DNA of 64,000 nucleotides from Globodera rostochiensis (Eukaryota > Nematoda > Chromadorea > Rhabditida > Heteroderidae): contig JAEVLN010000009.1 in the NCBI GenBank assembly GCA_018350325.1, positions 1,943,388 to 2,007,387 of the forward strand, written 5' to 3'. The position numbers were made by a program, and so were the translations under genes. The notes beneath the pieces were generated by a model that saw nothing but the letters and a program-made list of their open reading frames with translations, had not been told where the DNA came from and searched no databases. Of the stretch, positions 38,780 to 51,289 are shown one piece after another (positions within the stretch are counted from its first letter, which is position 1; the number at the start of each line of letters is the position of its first letter).

Positions 38780-40110
38780 GTATTCTCCTATTTTTTTAAA
38801 TTTACTTTAAAATATTAAACCTTTAAATAATTAATAATTAACAGCACGGAAGTAACATCTCATAAGATCCCGGCATTATGCCCAGTTAAAAAAACGCGTA
38901 ATAATTGAATATATAAGCTATTAGCTTATTATTTATAATTAAGTTGTATTAAAATTTTAGTTAAAAATTATTTATTATATGGTAATCGCGTGGGGGCATC
39001 AAAAAAAGCGAGACTTCGGAGGACGTTAAATAATAATTTATTTGAATACGAAAATTTTACAAAAACTTAAAATAATGAATAAGTTTAAACATAAAAGAGT
39101 AAAATATTTATCACAAAAATGGTCGCTATGTAAATTTGTTATTTGAATTGATTATGAATTAAAGTTTAAATAAAAACAAAAGAGAAATACACTAAATTCA
39201 TTTAACAAATTCAAACTTAAAACACCGAAATTAACCACTCGCAGATGTATTTGTGATCATTCATAGAACGACTTTATGTAAATGGCATAAAATGATGTTG
39301 TGATGATCTGGTGTCGGTAGCTAATTGATCATTAAAAATTGCTAAAATTTAATTTACATTTGCCGTAATTGTTAAAATATCATTTGGCATATATGGTTAA
39401 CTACGTTTTTGTATTTATGCTGTATTTGATTGGGAGGCTTTGTTTATGTATTAAAAAATATTACTTATTTTATAATAATATTAAAAAAAATTAAAAAAAT
39501 TTAGCATTGCCTTAAAATATTTACCAAAAAACCCCATATTGACCCCAAAAAGTTCTAAAATATGGATTTAAAAAAATGTGTTAAAACTGATTTTGCGTGA
39601 AACACTTAAAACTTGGAAAGAATTCACACGAGCAAAATTTGATGAGCGGAGCAGAAAATATATTTTTAAAATTATTTACAAAATTCAGAAATTTTATTTA
39701 CACAATTTGCAGAAAATTTAATATTTAAGTATAAATAAATAAACAAAATAATAAGTAAAAAATGAAAAAGCTAATTGATATTTATTTAATTCCTTGATAT
39801 ACATATATATGTATAACTCCTTGATCATAAATTTGACCTAAAAAAATATTGGTTAAACGGTTAATATATTAAGTATCCGCCAATTTGGACAAGCATTGGC
39901 AATGGATTGCATTATTCGGCGAAAAAATTTGCTTAAATGATTTTAATTAAATGTAAAAATTCAAATCGTTACAGTATACAAACTTTAAAAATTGTGGAAA
40001 CAGAAGGTTCACAACAAATTTCTCGATACAGGACACGGCCTTAATCAAACACACACCAACTAAAGTCAAAGTCAAGAAAGGAAAAATTAACTTTAACTAC
40101 GATTAAAATT

Positions 40111-40337
40111 TAATAAAATAATATTATTATCTACAAATTAAGTCAAAAAATAAGAAAAACAACAAAATAAATTATTTTCTTATAAATACAAAAAATATAA
40201 ACAACAAAAAATCCCATAAAATTTGTTTTAAAAACATAAAGATTTTTTCGTTTATAAAAATCAATTTTGAAGCAATCTAATGCGGTTTGACAAATTGGCC
40301 ACCCTTCATGTATATTAACCCAATTTTCTCAGGAGAC
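40111..40337 (+). repeat. Direct repeat, about 230 bp, second copy at 43517-43745
   Basis: Copies share nearly all bases, including CAATCTAATGCGGTTTGACA and CACCCTTCATGTATA. The copy ends at CTCAGG, after which the sequences diverge completely. Confidence 0.9.
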
Positions 40338-41502
40338 TTGTGAATGCTCTTTGAAAACATTCTTACCTATTTTTGTACGACTATTATACAGAACTTTAAT
40401 AAATAAAAAGTTAAAAGCATAAGCCGTTTTGTTTTAAGTGATTAAATAAATAATAACAAATAAATTTATAAAAATAAAGGTGTTGGCGTAACATAGTAAA
40501 TTAAATAAATAAAAATTAAATAATTATTATGCACAAATAAAATCTTAAAAGAGTATTGCAAAACAGAGGAAAATAATAAAAAATAAATAGACAATCGCAA
40601 AAAAATTGTCTGTGTTTAGGCAAAAAATAAATGCAAAAACTGTCCGGTACAAAATGGCAGTCTCCGAATAATTTAAAATGCTAAAAATAAATACAAAAGA
40701 ACAAATGTCAAGGCAGACGTGAGCCTACAAAAATCATTTTGCCATTCATTTTCCGAAATACTAATCGCAGTGGAATTCGGAATAAGAATTATTATAAATA
40801 TTAAACAAATAATAGAAAAAAAAGAAATTTAAAATTTCATAATTTTTTTTTTATTAAAACGCACTCAAATAAGCAAGCGCTTTGTGCGAATAATAAAATA
40901 TATTAATTAAGATAAATTCGACATTAAATTTAAAATGAATGTTTAAAATTTTAAAATAACAACAATTTAAATAATTACAAAATAAGTTAATGCATAACAA
41001 ATGACTAATCTTAGAGTTGGAATTGATTTTTCTAAATAATTTTTGATAAACTAAATAAAGCTCGAAGAATTTTGTCAGCGTTTACGCAAATAATGCGTTA
41101 ATATTTTAATAAATTCTTTTTAAAATTGTTGCTTTTTTTGATATTTTTATTTATTTTAAATAATTTGTTTAACTCGGGCACTGAGCTTGTGTATTGGGCG
41201 CGCTGATTTGGATGTGGATTTAACTTTTTTTATTATTTTTGGTCATATTTTAATTATTAGGTATTTAATCAAAATCTACTCGACCTAATTTTTATTCATT
41301 GATTTATTGACTCTTTTGTAGTCAAGGTGTTTACATTTTTCTCAAATTAAGAAAAAATGCATTTTATAGATAAGTGTTCTATTTTTTAATTGGCTTGTAA
41401 ACATGTCGCGGAAATTATCAATTATTTGGTTTTTGGTATTTTAAAGAATAACTATTTTTGATGTTATTTGATTTTTTTGGTTTTTAGCTGTATTTTATTG
41501 AC

Positions 41503-41551
41503 GAAGCTTTCGCCTAGGCGCGTCTTCTTTCTCAATTTCGGTGTCAAAGAG
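41503..41551 (-). CDS. Candidate internal exon, unknown protein
   Basis: A 49-nt islet between acceptor gtcag and donor GTCAAT encodes LFDTEIEKEDAPRRKL. It is the only GC-richer part of the T-rich block 41.1-42.3 kb apart from a C-rich tract near 41.98 kb and an islet at 41,165-41,215. Confidence 0.35.
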
Positions 41552-43082
41552 CTGACAATTTTAAATGATTGACTTGTTTATTTTAGGCCGCATAATTAAG
41601 TTAGATTATGAATAACAAATTAAATCTATAAATTTTTTATATCTTTTCAAAATTTTCCTTTATTTATAAAATATTTTATGTGTTTGTCAGTATATTTAAT
41701 TCAAAATATATTGAAACTGTTAAATTGTTTTATTTCGATAAATAGTAGAAAATTAATACAAAGTTTGGTAATTTTATCAATAAAACGAACATTATAACAT
41801 TTATTGTAGTTTACATTATTATTTTTTTGATTATTATAATCCTTCGTAGAGCTTTTATATTTTTTTTCTTTGAATCTACGAATGTCATAGTGGTGCAAGC
41901 CATTTCCCAATAATTTTAATGATACCAAAAGCTATCAGCATTACCGCCTAAAATAAAGCCCACCCTAAATTTGGCCCCCCCCCACCCCCCTAAAATAGAG
42001 CACTCTTTTTGGGACTTTAAATAAAGATATGGATTTTAAAAAATTCAGTGAATTTCTTTAAAGAAAAAATCAAAATTCAAAAAAGTTCTCAATTATCAGC
42101 CCTTTTTATGAGCCTCCCTCTACATTTGGCCTTCATTGAAAAAAATGAATGTGAGCATTACTTGTTTTTCAAAGTAATTTTGTTCTTTTTAAATGATTTT
42201 GAGGCCAAAATTGATTTTTGAAAAAATTTGAATTTTCGAAAAATTGTTTGGATTCTTCGAAATCCGGCAAAATGGAGGTCAGTTCGGATATTATTTTGAT
42301 AATAATAAATAGTTAATTTAACTTGGAAAATATTATAAATACTTGTAAGACGACGCCGACCATCTTATCCACTTTGAAGAACAGCACCGACTAAATAAAA
42401 ATAGACCAAGCCCAATTAATAATATAAAAATTAATTGTAAAAGATATATTTTCTATTTATTTTGAAAAATAACAAAATAAAACAAACAAAAAGTATGGCA
42501 ATATTTGCGAAACCCAATATTTCGGCAAACAATGACATATTATATGGAATTGTAAAAAAAACATTAAAACGGTGTTAAATACCAAGATGAGTAAAACTGA
42601 AATAATGTTAATTTAGAAAACCGAATCAAAAAGTCAACGCGTCATTACTTCGAATTTTAAATAAAACACATTCAAATTTTGCTAACCAAAAATATATACA
42701 TAAAACAACTAATTAAATGCAAGCAAGACAATTATGCTTGTTAAATTAAAAAAAAATTTGTTATAAACAAGAGCGAGCCTGGTCCAATATTAATAAAAGC
42801 AATCAAAAAAAATACTCAACAAATATTGATAATAAAAGTTGTCAAATACTAAAAAATAAAAAATTTAAACCTAAACAGTTTAAAGCGGTAGACTATGAAA
42901 TTAATAATTAGTAAATGCATTTCTTACAAAAAAAAACGCGCAAATATACAAATCAAGCATAGATTTATTATTTCTAGAATTAATTAGACAATTAACATTT
43001 AACAAATAGAAAAAGAATAAAGAAGTAAATAATGACAATAATAACTAAAGAAAATACAATAAAAAATAAATAAATTACACAA

Positions 43083-43220
43083 ATGTCCGGCACGTCTAAG
43101 AAGGGTGCTTTCGAGATTTTGTGTAAAACTCAGAACCGCAGTGTGGAGGCCGGCAGACTTGCAAGCTGCAAGGTCGATGATGCATTTAAATTAAAATTTT
43201 TTCAGGAAATAGAAAATTAA
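43083..43220 (+). CDS. Small ORF or first exon, 45 residues, unknown
   Basis: An ATG opens MSGTSKKGAFEILCKTQNRS and continues through EAGRLASCKVDD to a TAA. The first 31 codons are of normal GC in an AT-rich setting, and a donor-like GTCGAT follows LASCK, so the true product may splice there. No family recognised. Confidence 0.4.
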   Translation: MSGTSKKGAFEILCKTQNRSVEAGRLASCKVDDAFKLKFFQEIEN

Positions 43221-46200
43221 ACAAAAATGCTGAAAATGCATTGAAATTTTAAGCAATGAAATATCGTATTTATACGCTGAATACAACCCAAAATATTAAC
43301 AGTGTGGTTTTATTAAAATATTTAAGAATAAATGCGAGAATAATAAAGATTTCTTTTCAAATCCAATTTGGGGTTGGAAGTATTAATCGCACAGAGCAGC
43401 AATTTTATTTAAGTGTTTTTTATAATAAAAAGTATGTCAATTTAACATTACAATCTTGATTTGTAATATATCAAAAGCATTTTTAATACTTATCAATCTT
43501 GAATATTTGTTATAAATAATAAAATAATATTATTATCTACAAATTAAGCAAAAAATAAGATAAACAACTAAATAAATTATTTTCTTATAAATACGAAAAA
43601 TATAAACAACAAAAAATCCCATAAAATTTGTTTTAAAAACATAAAGATTTTTTCGTTTATAAAAAAATCAATTTTATGAAGCAATCTAATGCGGTTTGAC
43701 AAATTGACCACCCTTCATGTATACTAACCCAGTTTTCTCAGGTGACTGAATGGCCGCCTTACCAACTAATTTCATAATTTCAAAATACATAATTAAATAA
43801 CGAACTAATAAAAATAAATAATATCTTAATTTAAAAATTCTTTACCAAAGAAGGCATTGCAAAAATAAATTACGGCTCTAATTTGAGCACAAAATCCGAC
43901 GATCTGTTCAAAGCATTACGGAAAACTTTCAACGCTTCTCCTCATCAATTCTAAAACATTGCTAATACTTATTAAAAATATTGAATTTGTAATTGAAATT
44001 ATAGCATTTAAATGTAAACAACTTAGGTTAAATATGTTTAATTTTAAATTATAGAATTGATCCAAATATAAATGTACCTTGATGTTAAAATAAGTTACAA
44101 TTAAAATCGAAGGCATGACTAGCAAAGATAGCGAACTAAAAATGAATGATGACATGTCGTCCCGATATATAATGAAAATGTAAAATCTAAAATTTTATTA
44201 AATGAATAATCAAATTATGTTTAAATAATTTTGAATAAAAGCAATTGAAAAATTATCCAGTTTGACTAAAAAAATTAAAGAGCAAAACAGCGTAAATAAT
44301 CTTAATTAAATACACATTGTTTTAATATTTAGTTTACCTGGGACTCCGTTCACATGGAGCTGCAACATGTTTCTCGTTGGTCACACCTACAAAGCGTTAG
44401 TTGTACAAGACCGTTTACGAGGGAGAATACTGCAAAATTCTGGTGCCTGAGATTGCATTAATTTCATAATATCTTAAATTTATATATTTAGAGAACAAGA
44501 ATGTTGGAATAACGCAATTATTTCAAAATTTAATATTGCTTAATAAATTACGTAGTAAAAAAGCTTATAAAGTTTTTGTATACGTTTTGCATTAAATATC
44601 TATTGTGGTCTAAAATATAAAACTCTTATAAATTTCAAAGCAATTAACATTAAATAAATAATTTTTTTGGTTCATTTGAATTCTATACAAAGTTCATTCT
44701 ATATTAAACTTAAAATACATTTTGTTTACAGAAAAATCAATTCCTAAAAAATATATTTTCGTACTGAAAAATATCGGTTAACATTATAGGCAAAATGGAA
44801 TTAAGCTGATAAAACAAAAAATAATTTATAATTAATAAATAATATAAAACAGCTAAGATTCAAAATTAAGCTTTAACCCAAACCTATTAAAAGTTTGTTT
44901 TTATTAGCATAAAAAATGCCTTAAAACAAGAAAAATCAAAATTATTCAAAACTTCAAACAAAGAACAATATTAAATCTGAGTTTGTTAAATTTAATCAAA
45001 ATTTATTGTTGTGTTAACAATTTCAAATCAAAAGCAATTCAGTCAAAAAAATTTAAAATATGGAGAATTATAAAAAATTCCATTTTTTGGCTGGCAGAAT
45101 TTTTAGTCTCAAAAAAAGTCAATTTTTAGGGGAGCATTTTTTGAAAAGTTGATAGTTAATGGTGCATTTCGGTTTTATTACATTTTTCTTAAGAATTTTC
45201 CGATATAGTTTTTCGCATATTTTAATTCAAAAATTTCAAAATTACATTCAGATGATTTTGTTTTTAAGAAGTTGTTAATCTGATTGTTTGTTTTCATTTT
45301 TTTAAATTTATTCTGTCCGAAATAATTTGCTATTTTCAATAATGCATTGATTGATTAATTTTTAATTATAGCACTTCAACAAACATCTTGCAAAATTTGC
45401 AGGTTTTTAAAAAAAAAAAAGAATTTTATATTAAGTAAAAACCTTTTTAGGAGGTTTTACACTAAAAGTCCTACCAATTATACTAGATAAAAACATATAT
45501 AATGCGTAAAACAAAATTCCTAATCCCAAAGACTGTATGAACTAAGCCAAAATAACCTTTAAGGCAGAAATCTCATGAACAAGCTGTTCAGCCTTTACCA
45601 AGAAGCACATAATTATAAAAAAATAATAATTTTATTAATGATAAGAATTAACAAAATAAATAAATTAATTACAAAACGGGAGACTGAGGCAACGGATTGA
45701 GCTTAGGAAAGCAATTGTGTTCTATTCAACTAATTAAATAAAATCATTTTACTATACTCAGCTATTTAAATTCAAAAATATGTAAATTGTGTAATTTTAA
45801 AAAAAAATTTTCATAAAGGCTGGCAAATTAAATTTTATGTAATAAAAAACACTAAATAAAACTTTAATCGTTCTTGAAAACAAATAAAGATAAATAATTA
45901 ATAGTTCAAAAGTTAAGTTTAAGCTTAAAATAATAAGTCTAACGAATAAAAAAAGTCGAAAATATAGTTTAATAACTCAAGCTTAACTATTTTTTGCATC
46001 AAAATCAAGCATTACTATACTTACAAAAAATAGAAAGCAGAGTGTGCCTTGTCATAGAATAAAAAAAAGAAAGTCTAAGTTTAATAATGTTAAACCATTT
46101 ATAACAGAAATAATCATATAAAGGTTGCTATATTATTTATAAATTTTAATAAAAGTAAGCACCAAATATTCATCATAGAAATTAAAACAAAAGCAACGAA

Positions 46201-47192
46201 TAAATTACCCGAATGTTTCGAGGTGAGAAAGCTTTTAAAATAATTTACGAATAAATTTTTTACTTTACCTATTTGAAAATAAAAGATATTTAATTTATAA
46301 TTTTAACTTCTTTTTATATAATGTAATTGTTCATTTATTTACAACTACCCTAGATCTCGAAAATAAGATTTCTCCATCAATCTAAATCATTTGACCGTGT
46401 TCTAACAAAATGAACACCGACAGGTATAGGCTGACTAACTACATGACGGGGTCCTGCCGTCTAGAAAAATTTAATGTAAACAAAATAACAAATAATTAAA
46501 TTTAGATAAACTCGAAATTCTAACATATTAATCAAAAAAATTAACGCAATTAAAATCTATTTTGACTGCCCATATTATTTAGATATTTTTTGATAAACAA
46601 TTATTATAATGAAGTTATACTGTAAATTTAATGTATCAGAACTCTCTCCGAAGGAGAATTAAGTTCAAAATGCAGAGGTCACAAATCAACCAAATGATTG
46701 CTAATTTATTTAATATTAATTAAATATTTAATTTAAAATCAAGGCCCTATTAAAGAAACCAGAAAGTCTGTGGCACGTTACGTAATGCTTCCAAATTTTT
46801 AATATAAAAAATAGCCATCATAAATTAGTGTCTTCGAATAAAGCATTAATTAAACGAAAAACTTGTAAATTGTATCTGAAATTTTTAAAAAACGGTAACA
46901 TTAATAAAAAATTTGGAAACAAAGACACTTAATTGGTGGTGGCTAGACAAAGTTATGTAAAATATAATCTTACAATTATTATGATAAATTCTTTTAAAGT
47001 AATGAATAATTTGATTATTAATAAAATTATTTTTTGCCTTAAATAGTGAATAAATAACTTCAGGGATCATTGTTCAATTAAAATACCAAATTTATTATAA
47101 AAAAGTAAATCGTTATTAAACTCTGACAATTCAAAACCGAGCAATTAAAATAAACTTATCTCATTTGTAAGGTCAAGTGAGAAGTGTAAAGC

Positions 47193-47525
47193 TTAGAGCT
47201 TCTTCAATTGCTGTATCTTTATTTTATTACGATAATCTTCAGGATTTCTCTCCAAAAAATTCTGTCTTTGCCTACAATCGATAGACGATATTATCACCGT
47301 ATTATCCCGAGGACTACGTTGTACAAACGCAGCATCCCTAACAATCTTTAGATTATTAACTGGAACCTCTATTTTCTCTAATGATGTATACGGTAACTTG
47401 CCCAACAGTTCTGCAGCGGCAAAATCAATAACAATCGATGATGCGGCAGTAAAATCAATAATAAATTTATTAATTTGATTAATCATATTTTTTCTCAAAC
47501 TTTTTACAATTAAAAAAAACAACAA
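47193..47525 (-). CDS. Hypothetical protein, 110 codons
   Basis: This is the longest uninterrupted frame in the AT-rich part that also has balanced composition. The C-terminal two thirds read like real protein (DFAAAELLGKLPYTSLEKIE, FVQRSPRDNTVIISSIDCRQ, NFLERNPEDYRNK). The upstream ATG gives a poly-hydrophobic start; the internal ATG at about 47,486 (MINQINK) may be the better start. No domain, signal peptide or neighbour explains it. It could be an exon of a longer gene or a mobile-element remnant. Confidence 0.4.
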   Translation of the reverse strand: MLFFLIVKSLRKNMINQINKFIIDFTAASSIVIDFAAAELLGKLPYTSLEKIEVPVNNLKIVRDAAFVQRSPRDNTVIISSIDCRQRQNFLERNPEDYRNKIKIQQLKKL

Positions 47526-48569
47526 AACTAAAGAAAAACCCTAAAAAGATAGTAACAGATACAAATAATATTGATGTTAAAAAATTTATTATATTTGATT
47601 AATATCGGATAACTGACACCCGAATTTTGTAACCACCCTTATCTGGGTAAATTTTTGATTAATAAATACAAACGATAATATTAATGGAAAAACTTTGTAT
47701 ATCCAGTGCATATTTAAAACAAATTATTTTAAATTCAAGTTTTCTTACACAAATATATTTTCAATATACGTACTCGTGCAAATTATTTCTATCCAAAAGC
47801 TAATTTATTCTCATTCTAAAAATTTAATTAATAATATGATCATATAAAAATCTATCAATAAAAATGAATATTCATATTAGCTAAAAAAATAATAATTCGC
47901 TGTCCGATTTTTAATTTATGATATTTACTTTATCTTAAATTCCGCCTTCTGTTTTTTATTATGGGATAATGGCATCACATGCATCACAAACAATTCGATC
48001 GAGCGCGAGCTGCGATTCACCAAATAACAATACTACGCTCTAATAGCGAGTGAGTTCAAAAACAAAAAATGATTTTTGTAGAAATAACCAATTTTTATAT
48101 AAAAATATTAAATGATATAGGTAGTATAAATACTCAAATAATAATTAAAATAGAAATGTATTTCTTGTCATCACTTTACTTTAATTATGAAAATAAAATA
48201 CAAGGAATTGAGTTTGACCTTCAATTAAATTTAAAGCTATAAAATTATGCAAAACGTAAATAGGTAGATGCACAAAATTCTCATAATTTCAGATAAAATA
48301 TACCAACAATAAAAATAAACATCAATTGCAAATTTAATGGAAAAGTCTCTGCAAGTTCACCCCAAAAGGGACCGTTAATATTAATATTATTTTAAATTGT
48401 CAAAAGTCTTTAAAAATAAAACAATTTACATTAATTGACTCGAGATAAGCATCCAAATCATGATATTAATTTTATGAATAACTATAAAATTGAATAAATA
48501 AATGAATGAATGAATCGTAATAATAAATAATTTAATAATAAACGATACGGAATTTAAAAGCATAATAAA

Positions 48570-48745
48570 ACACAGGCATGGACACGGTTATGAATTTCCT
48601 TAACCGTAACCGCCCGTCCTCAAACACTTATAAACGTTAACCGTCCGTAACCGCCCGTCCTAAAAATCTCATAACCGTTAACCGCCCGTAACCGTGCCCT
48701 TTGAAAATTTCATAACCGTTAACCGCCCGCGGTTAGCCGCATTAT
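48570..48745. mobile_element. Terminal/subterminal repeats of a hAT-like element
   Basis: The sequence CAGGCATGGACACGG at about 48,573 resembles a hAT terminus. It is followed by at least four runs of GTTAACCG/CCGTAACCGCCCG, subterminal repeats of the kind transposases bind. It sits on the 3' side of the broken hAT transposase, so both probably belong to one decayed copy. The opposite terminus is not found. Confidence 0.5.
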
Positions 48746-48826
48746 TTAAAAATCATTATTCAAAGCATTTTTCTGATCGTGATGTATCGTCTTAGTAAAA
48801 TTAAATAGAAATTAACAAGAGATTTA

Positions 48827-49085
48827 TTAAATTTTGTTTAAAGAATCAGCAAGAAGTAGCTTCGAAACATTCCCTTCGGTCAGGTTAAATCGCTGATCAT
48901 CCATTACATATTTCAATCTACTGAAGCCACGTTCAATTCCCGAAGAACGCGCAGGTAGCGCAAGCACACTTCCAGCTACTTGCGACAAAAATGGCAGCAT
49001 TTTCTCGTTCTACTAAGCCAACGCGTGATAACCTCTTCTTGTGGCACAAATTCGACTTCTTTTCTAAGCCAACCGTGATTTCTAA
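48827..49085 (-). pseudogene. hAT-family transposase C-terminal end, frameshifted
   Basis: The minus strand encodes the hAT dimerisation domain: [27 protein letters not shown], then [18 protein letters not shown] before a TAA at 48827-48829. The ER-FS core and the following R-L/N-V motif are the hAT C-terminal signature. The preceding segment (LRKEVEFVPQEEVITRWLS) is in another frame, with stops between, so the copy is broken. Only this end is visible; no N-terminal catalytic half could be found within the next 2 kb. Confidence 0.7.
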
Positions 49086-50912
49086 ATGCAATTGTTTTAC
49101 AAATTTTACCAGTATTTTGCAAAAAAATCAAGAGAAATCAGTTAAACCTTTTAAACAAAACCAATAAAAAGTTAATGAAGATAAACAAACAAATTGTTTT
49201 AAAAGTTACACAAAATTTAAACTTTTTTTCAATCTTATTAAATTGTTTAAATACAACATCCTAAATTGTTTGAAAAGCTCTAAATAAGTCATTGACTTTA
49301 AAATGGTCTCAAATTACTGGCTACTGATTCAAGTCTGTTTGGTTGAACAGGCAATAAAAACTTTTTTGTGTTATTATTGCTAGCTAACGACGGTGGGTCA
49401 AAGGTTCTATATAATCTCATATCGTTTAATAATATTATTAATAAGCAATATTTGTTTTGTAGTAAAATTTTATTTATCAAAACAAAAAATATTTAAAAAA
49501 ACGAATAAATCGATTATAATTATATAAACTGCTAAACAATGTGTTTACTAAAGCAATTTCTCATAAAATTCACGACTAAGCGCACCAAAAACTATTCATT
49601 TTATTTTATAATCAAAGAAAGTAAATAATTAATTAATAAATAATACGCGTCATAATTGATATTAAATTTAAAAAATAGTAAAATTTTTTCATTTATTATT
49701 AGATCGTCAAAGTTCTTTTTGTCTGCTTCAAGGCTAGCATCAACAAAACTTTTTTCTTTTCTAAATGAAATGGCTACTGCAACTTTCAATACAATTTTAT
49801 TCTAAACTTAATGGATTTTTTAACTTTATTTAAACATGTTAATTTAATCGAGATTATAAAATGTAAAACAAATTTGTTGGTTATTGAAAAATAAAAACAA
49901 TTAATACTGCACAAAAAATTTGTTCAATGTTGGAACCACTGCCGTGAGGACAACAACTAAGAGCCAATGCAACATGACAATATTCAACTTTCTTAATATA
50001 GTAAAATTTATGTATAATATTATTTGTTGATGAAGTAATAATTATATAAATAAATTCAAGCCAATATAAATTATATCTCAACTCATCTCGTCCATTGCAC
50101 CATTGCAGTTCGTATTGGGCTTGTCTCGCGAAGAGTTTAAAAATCTCTAGTTCCGTATTTTAATTGACACATTCGTTAAAACAAATCAATCAATAAATAT
50201 TTTAAAAATACTGATTATTACTACCAAAACAAAAACAGACAAAATTAATAACAGCGAAGCGGAGGGTTGTTTGTGCTGAATATTATTACATAATAATAAA
50301 AATTTTTTGTTATTTTCTTTTGGTGATCGTCATTGATTTTCCACTACTGTCCATCATGCAAAAATTGAAAAATTATTGAAAGTAAATAATGAGAAAAAAT
50401 AGTTAAATAAATTTTAAGAAATTTATATTATGTAAAACATCTACAAAATAAAAAAGAATTAATAAAAAATAGTTTTAATGCTTGTTGCTATATAAAATTT
50501 TCAAAATTTAAGACTCAAAATGAATTAAAAATATTTTTAAACGCATGAAATTTCAAATGTGCCAACTATTTCTAAGTCGGTTATGATTTCAACTGAATCG
50601 CATGGTTATATCATAAACAACGAAATTACGAAACAAAAATCTATTTTATTTTGTCAAAAATATTAAATCTCTATGCTTCGTAAAATTTCCAATAAATATG
50701 TTAACTTAAAAGTCAAAAGATGCCACCTTTTGCAGTAATAAATTTTTATCAAAAATATCAAATTCAAATAAAATAACTAAATTCGATTACAATAAATTAC
50801 ATTCAACAGAAAATAGTTTTTGACACACAACAAAATAAAAAATAAGCTGTCAGTTCCAGATCAGATCACGATGCTCAGATCAAATTTAATCAGTAAAACT
50901 GTTACGCTTCAG

Positions 50913-51284
50913 CAGACGAGCATGAGGACGGCGAACGTCGTCGGTGAGTTCAAAAGGACTAAGAATTGTCCACCTGAATGACCGATTTGGCAAATGGGCA
51001 ACCTCTCAAGATTCGTCTTACAAATTAAACAAAATCGGATTTACAGAAAAGAAATTAAAATTTCAAAAACAAGCCTTTGATTTTGAGGTAGCGACAGCCA
51101 ATTTTTGGTGCAGCATTAATATTTTTGGTAACCGGATCGGGACGAATAAATAAAAAATATTTTAATTCGTTTTTTATTTTTAGACTTGTGCGCATTTTTG
51201 CTGAACAGTTGGGCGAATGGGAGCCGTCCGCGGAGGCGAACCAGCACAAAATCGAATTGTGCAAAGCAGCAGCAACCAATGCAT
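50913..51284 (+). CDS. Partial gene, two exons, unknown function
   Basis: The exon at 50913-50943 (acceptor cttcag, donor GTGAG) joins in phase 2 to the exon at 51184-51284 (acceptor ttttag, donor GTTAG). Together they read ADEHEDGERRRLVRIFAEQL, continuing GEWEPSAEANQHKIELCKAA: charged, with a normal amino-acid mix and no stop. Both ends are open, so neighbouring exons are missing from the model. The 240-nt intron itself has an open frame of about 70 codons (51153 is its end), so retention or an alternative exon is possible. The acidic-then-RRR pattern recalls secreted peptide precursors, but that is weak. Family not recognised. Confidence 0.45.
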
Positions 51285-51289
51285 GTTAG

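Larger units (their letters stand above)
22750..41100. other. AT-rich sequence, A-rich except 27.78-29.75 kb
   Basis: The 27.78-29.75 kb block is T-rich and sharply bounded. Islets with open frames include 28325-28400, 28650-28705, 29057-29100, 31850-31960, 33400-33480, 33930-34010, 34205-34250, 38030-38110 and 40640-40760. The open 87-codon frame at 30540-30803 is possible but unsupported by any motif. Confidence 0.4.
41100..50860. other. AT-rich sequence, T-rich to 42.3 kb, then A-rich
   Basis: In addition to the listed items, plus-strand islets at 44340-44460, 45665-45720, 46409-46500, 47970-48045 and 50090-50155 have open frames of normal composition (for example LQFVLGLSREEFKNL at about 50,110). 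None is recognised. Confidence 0.4.
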
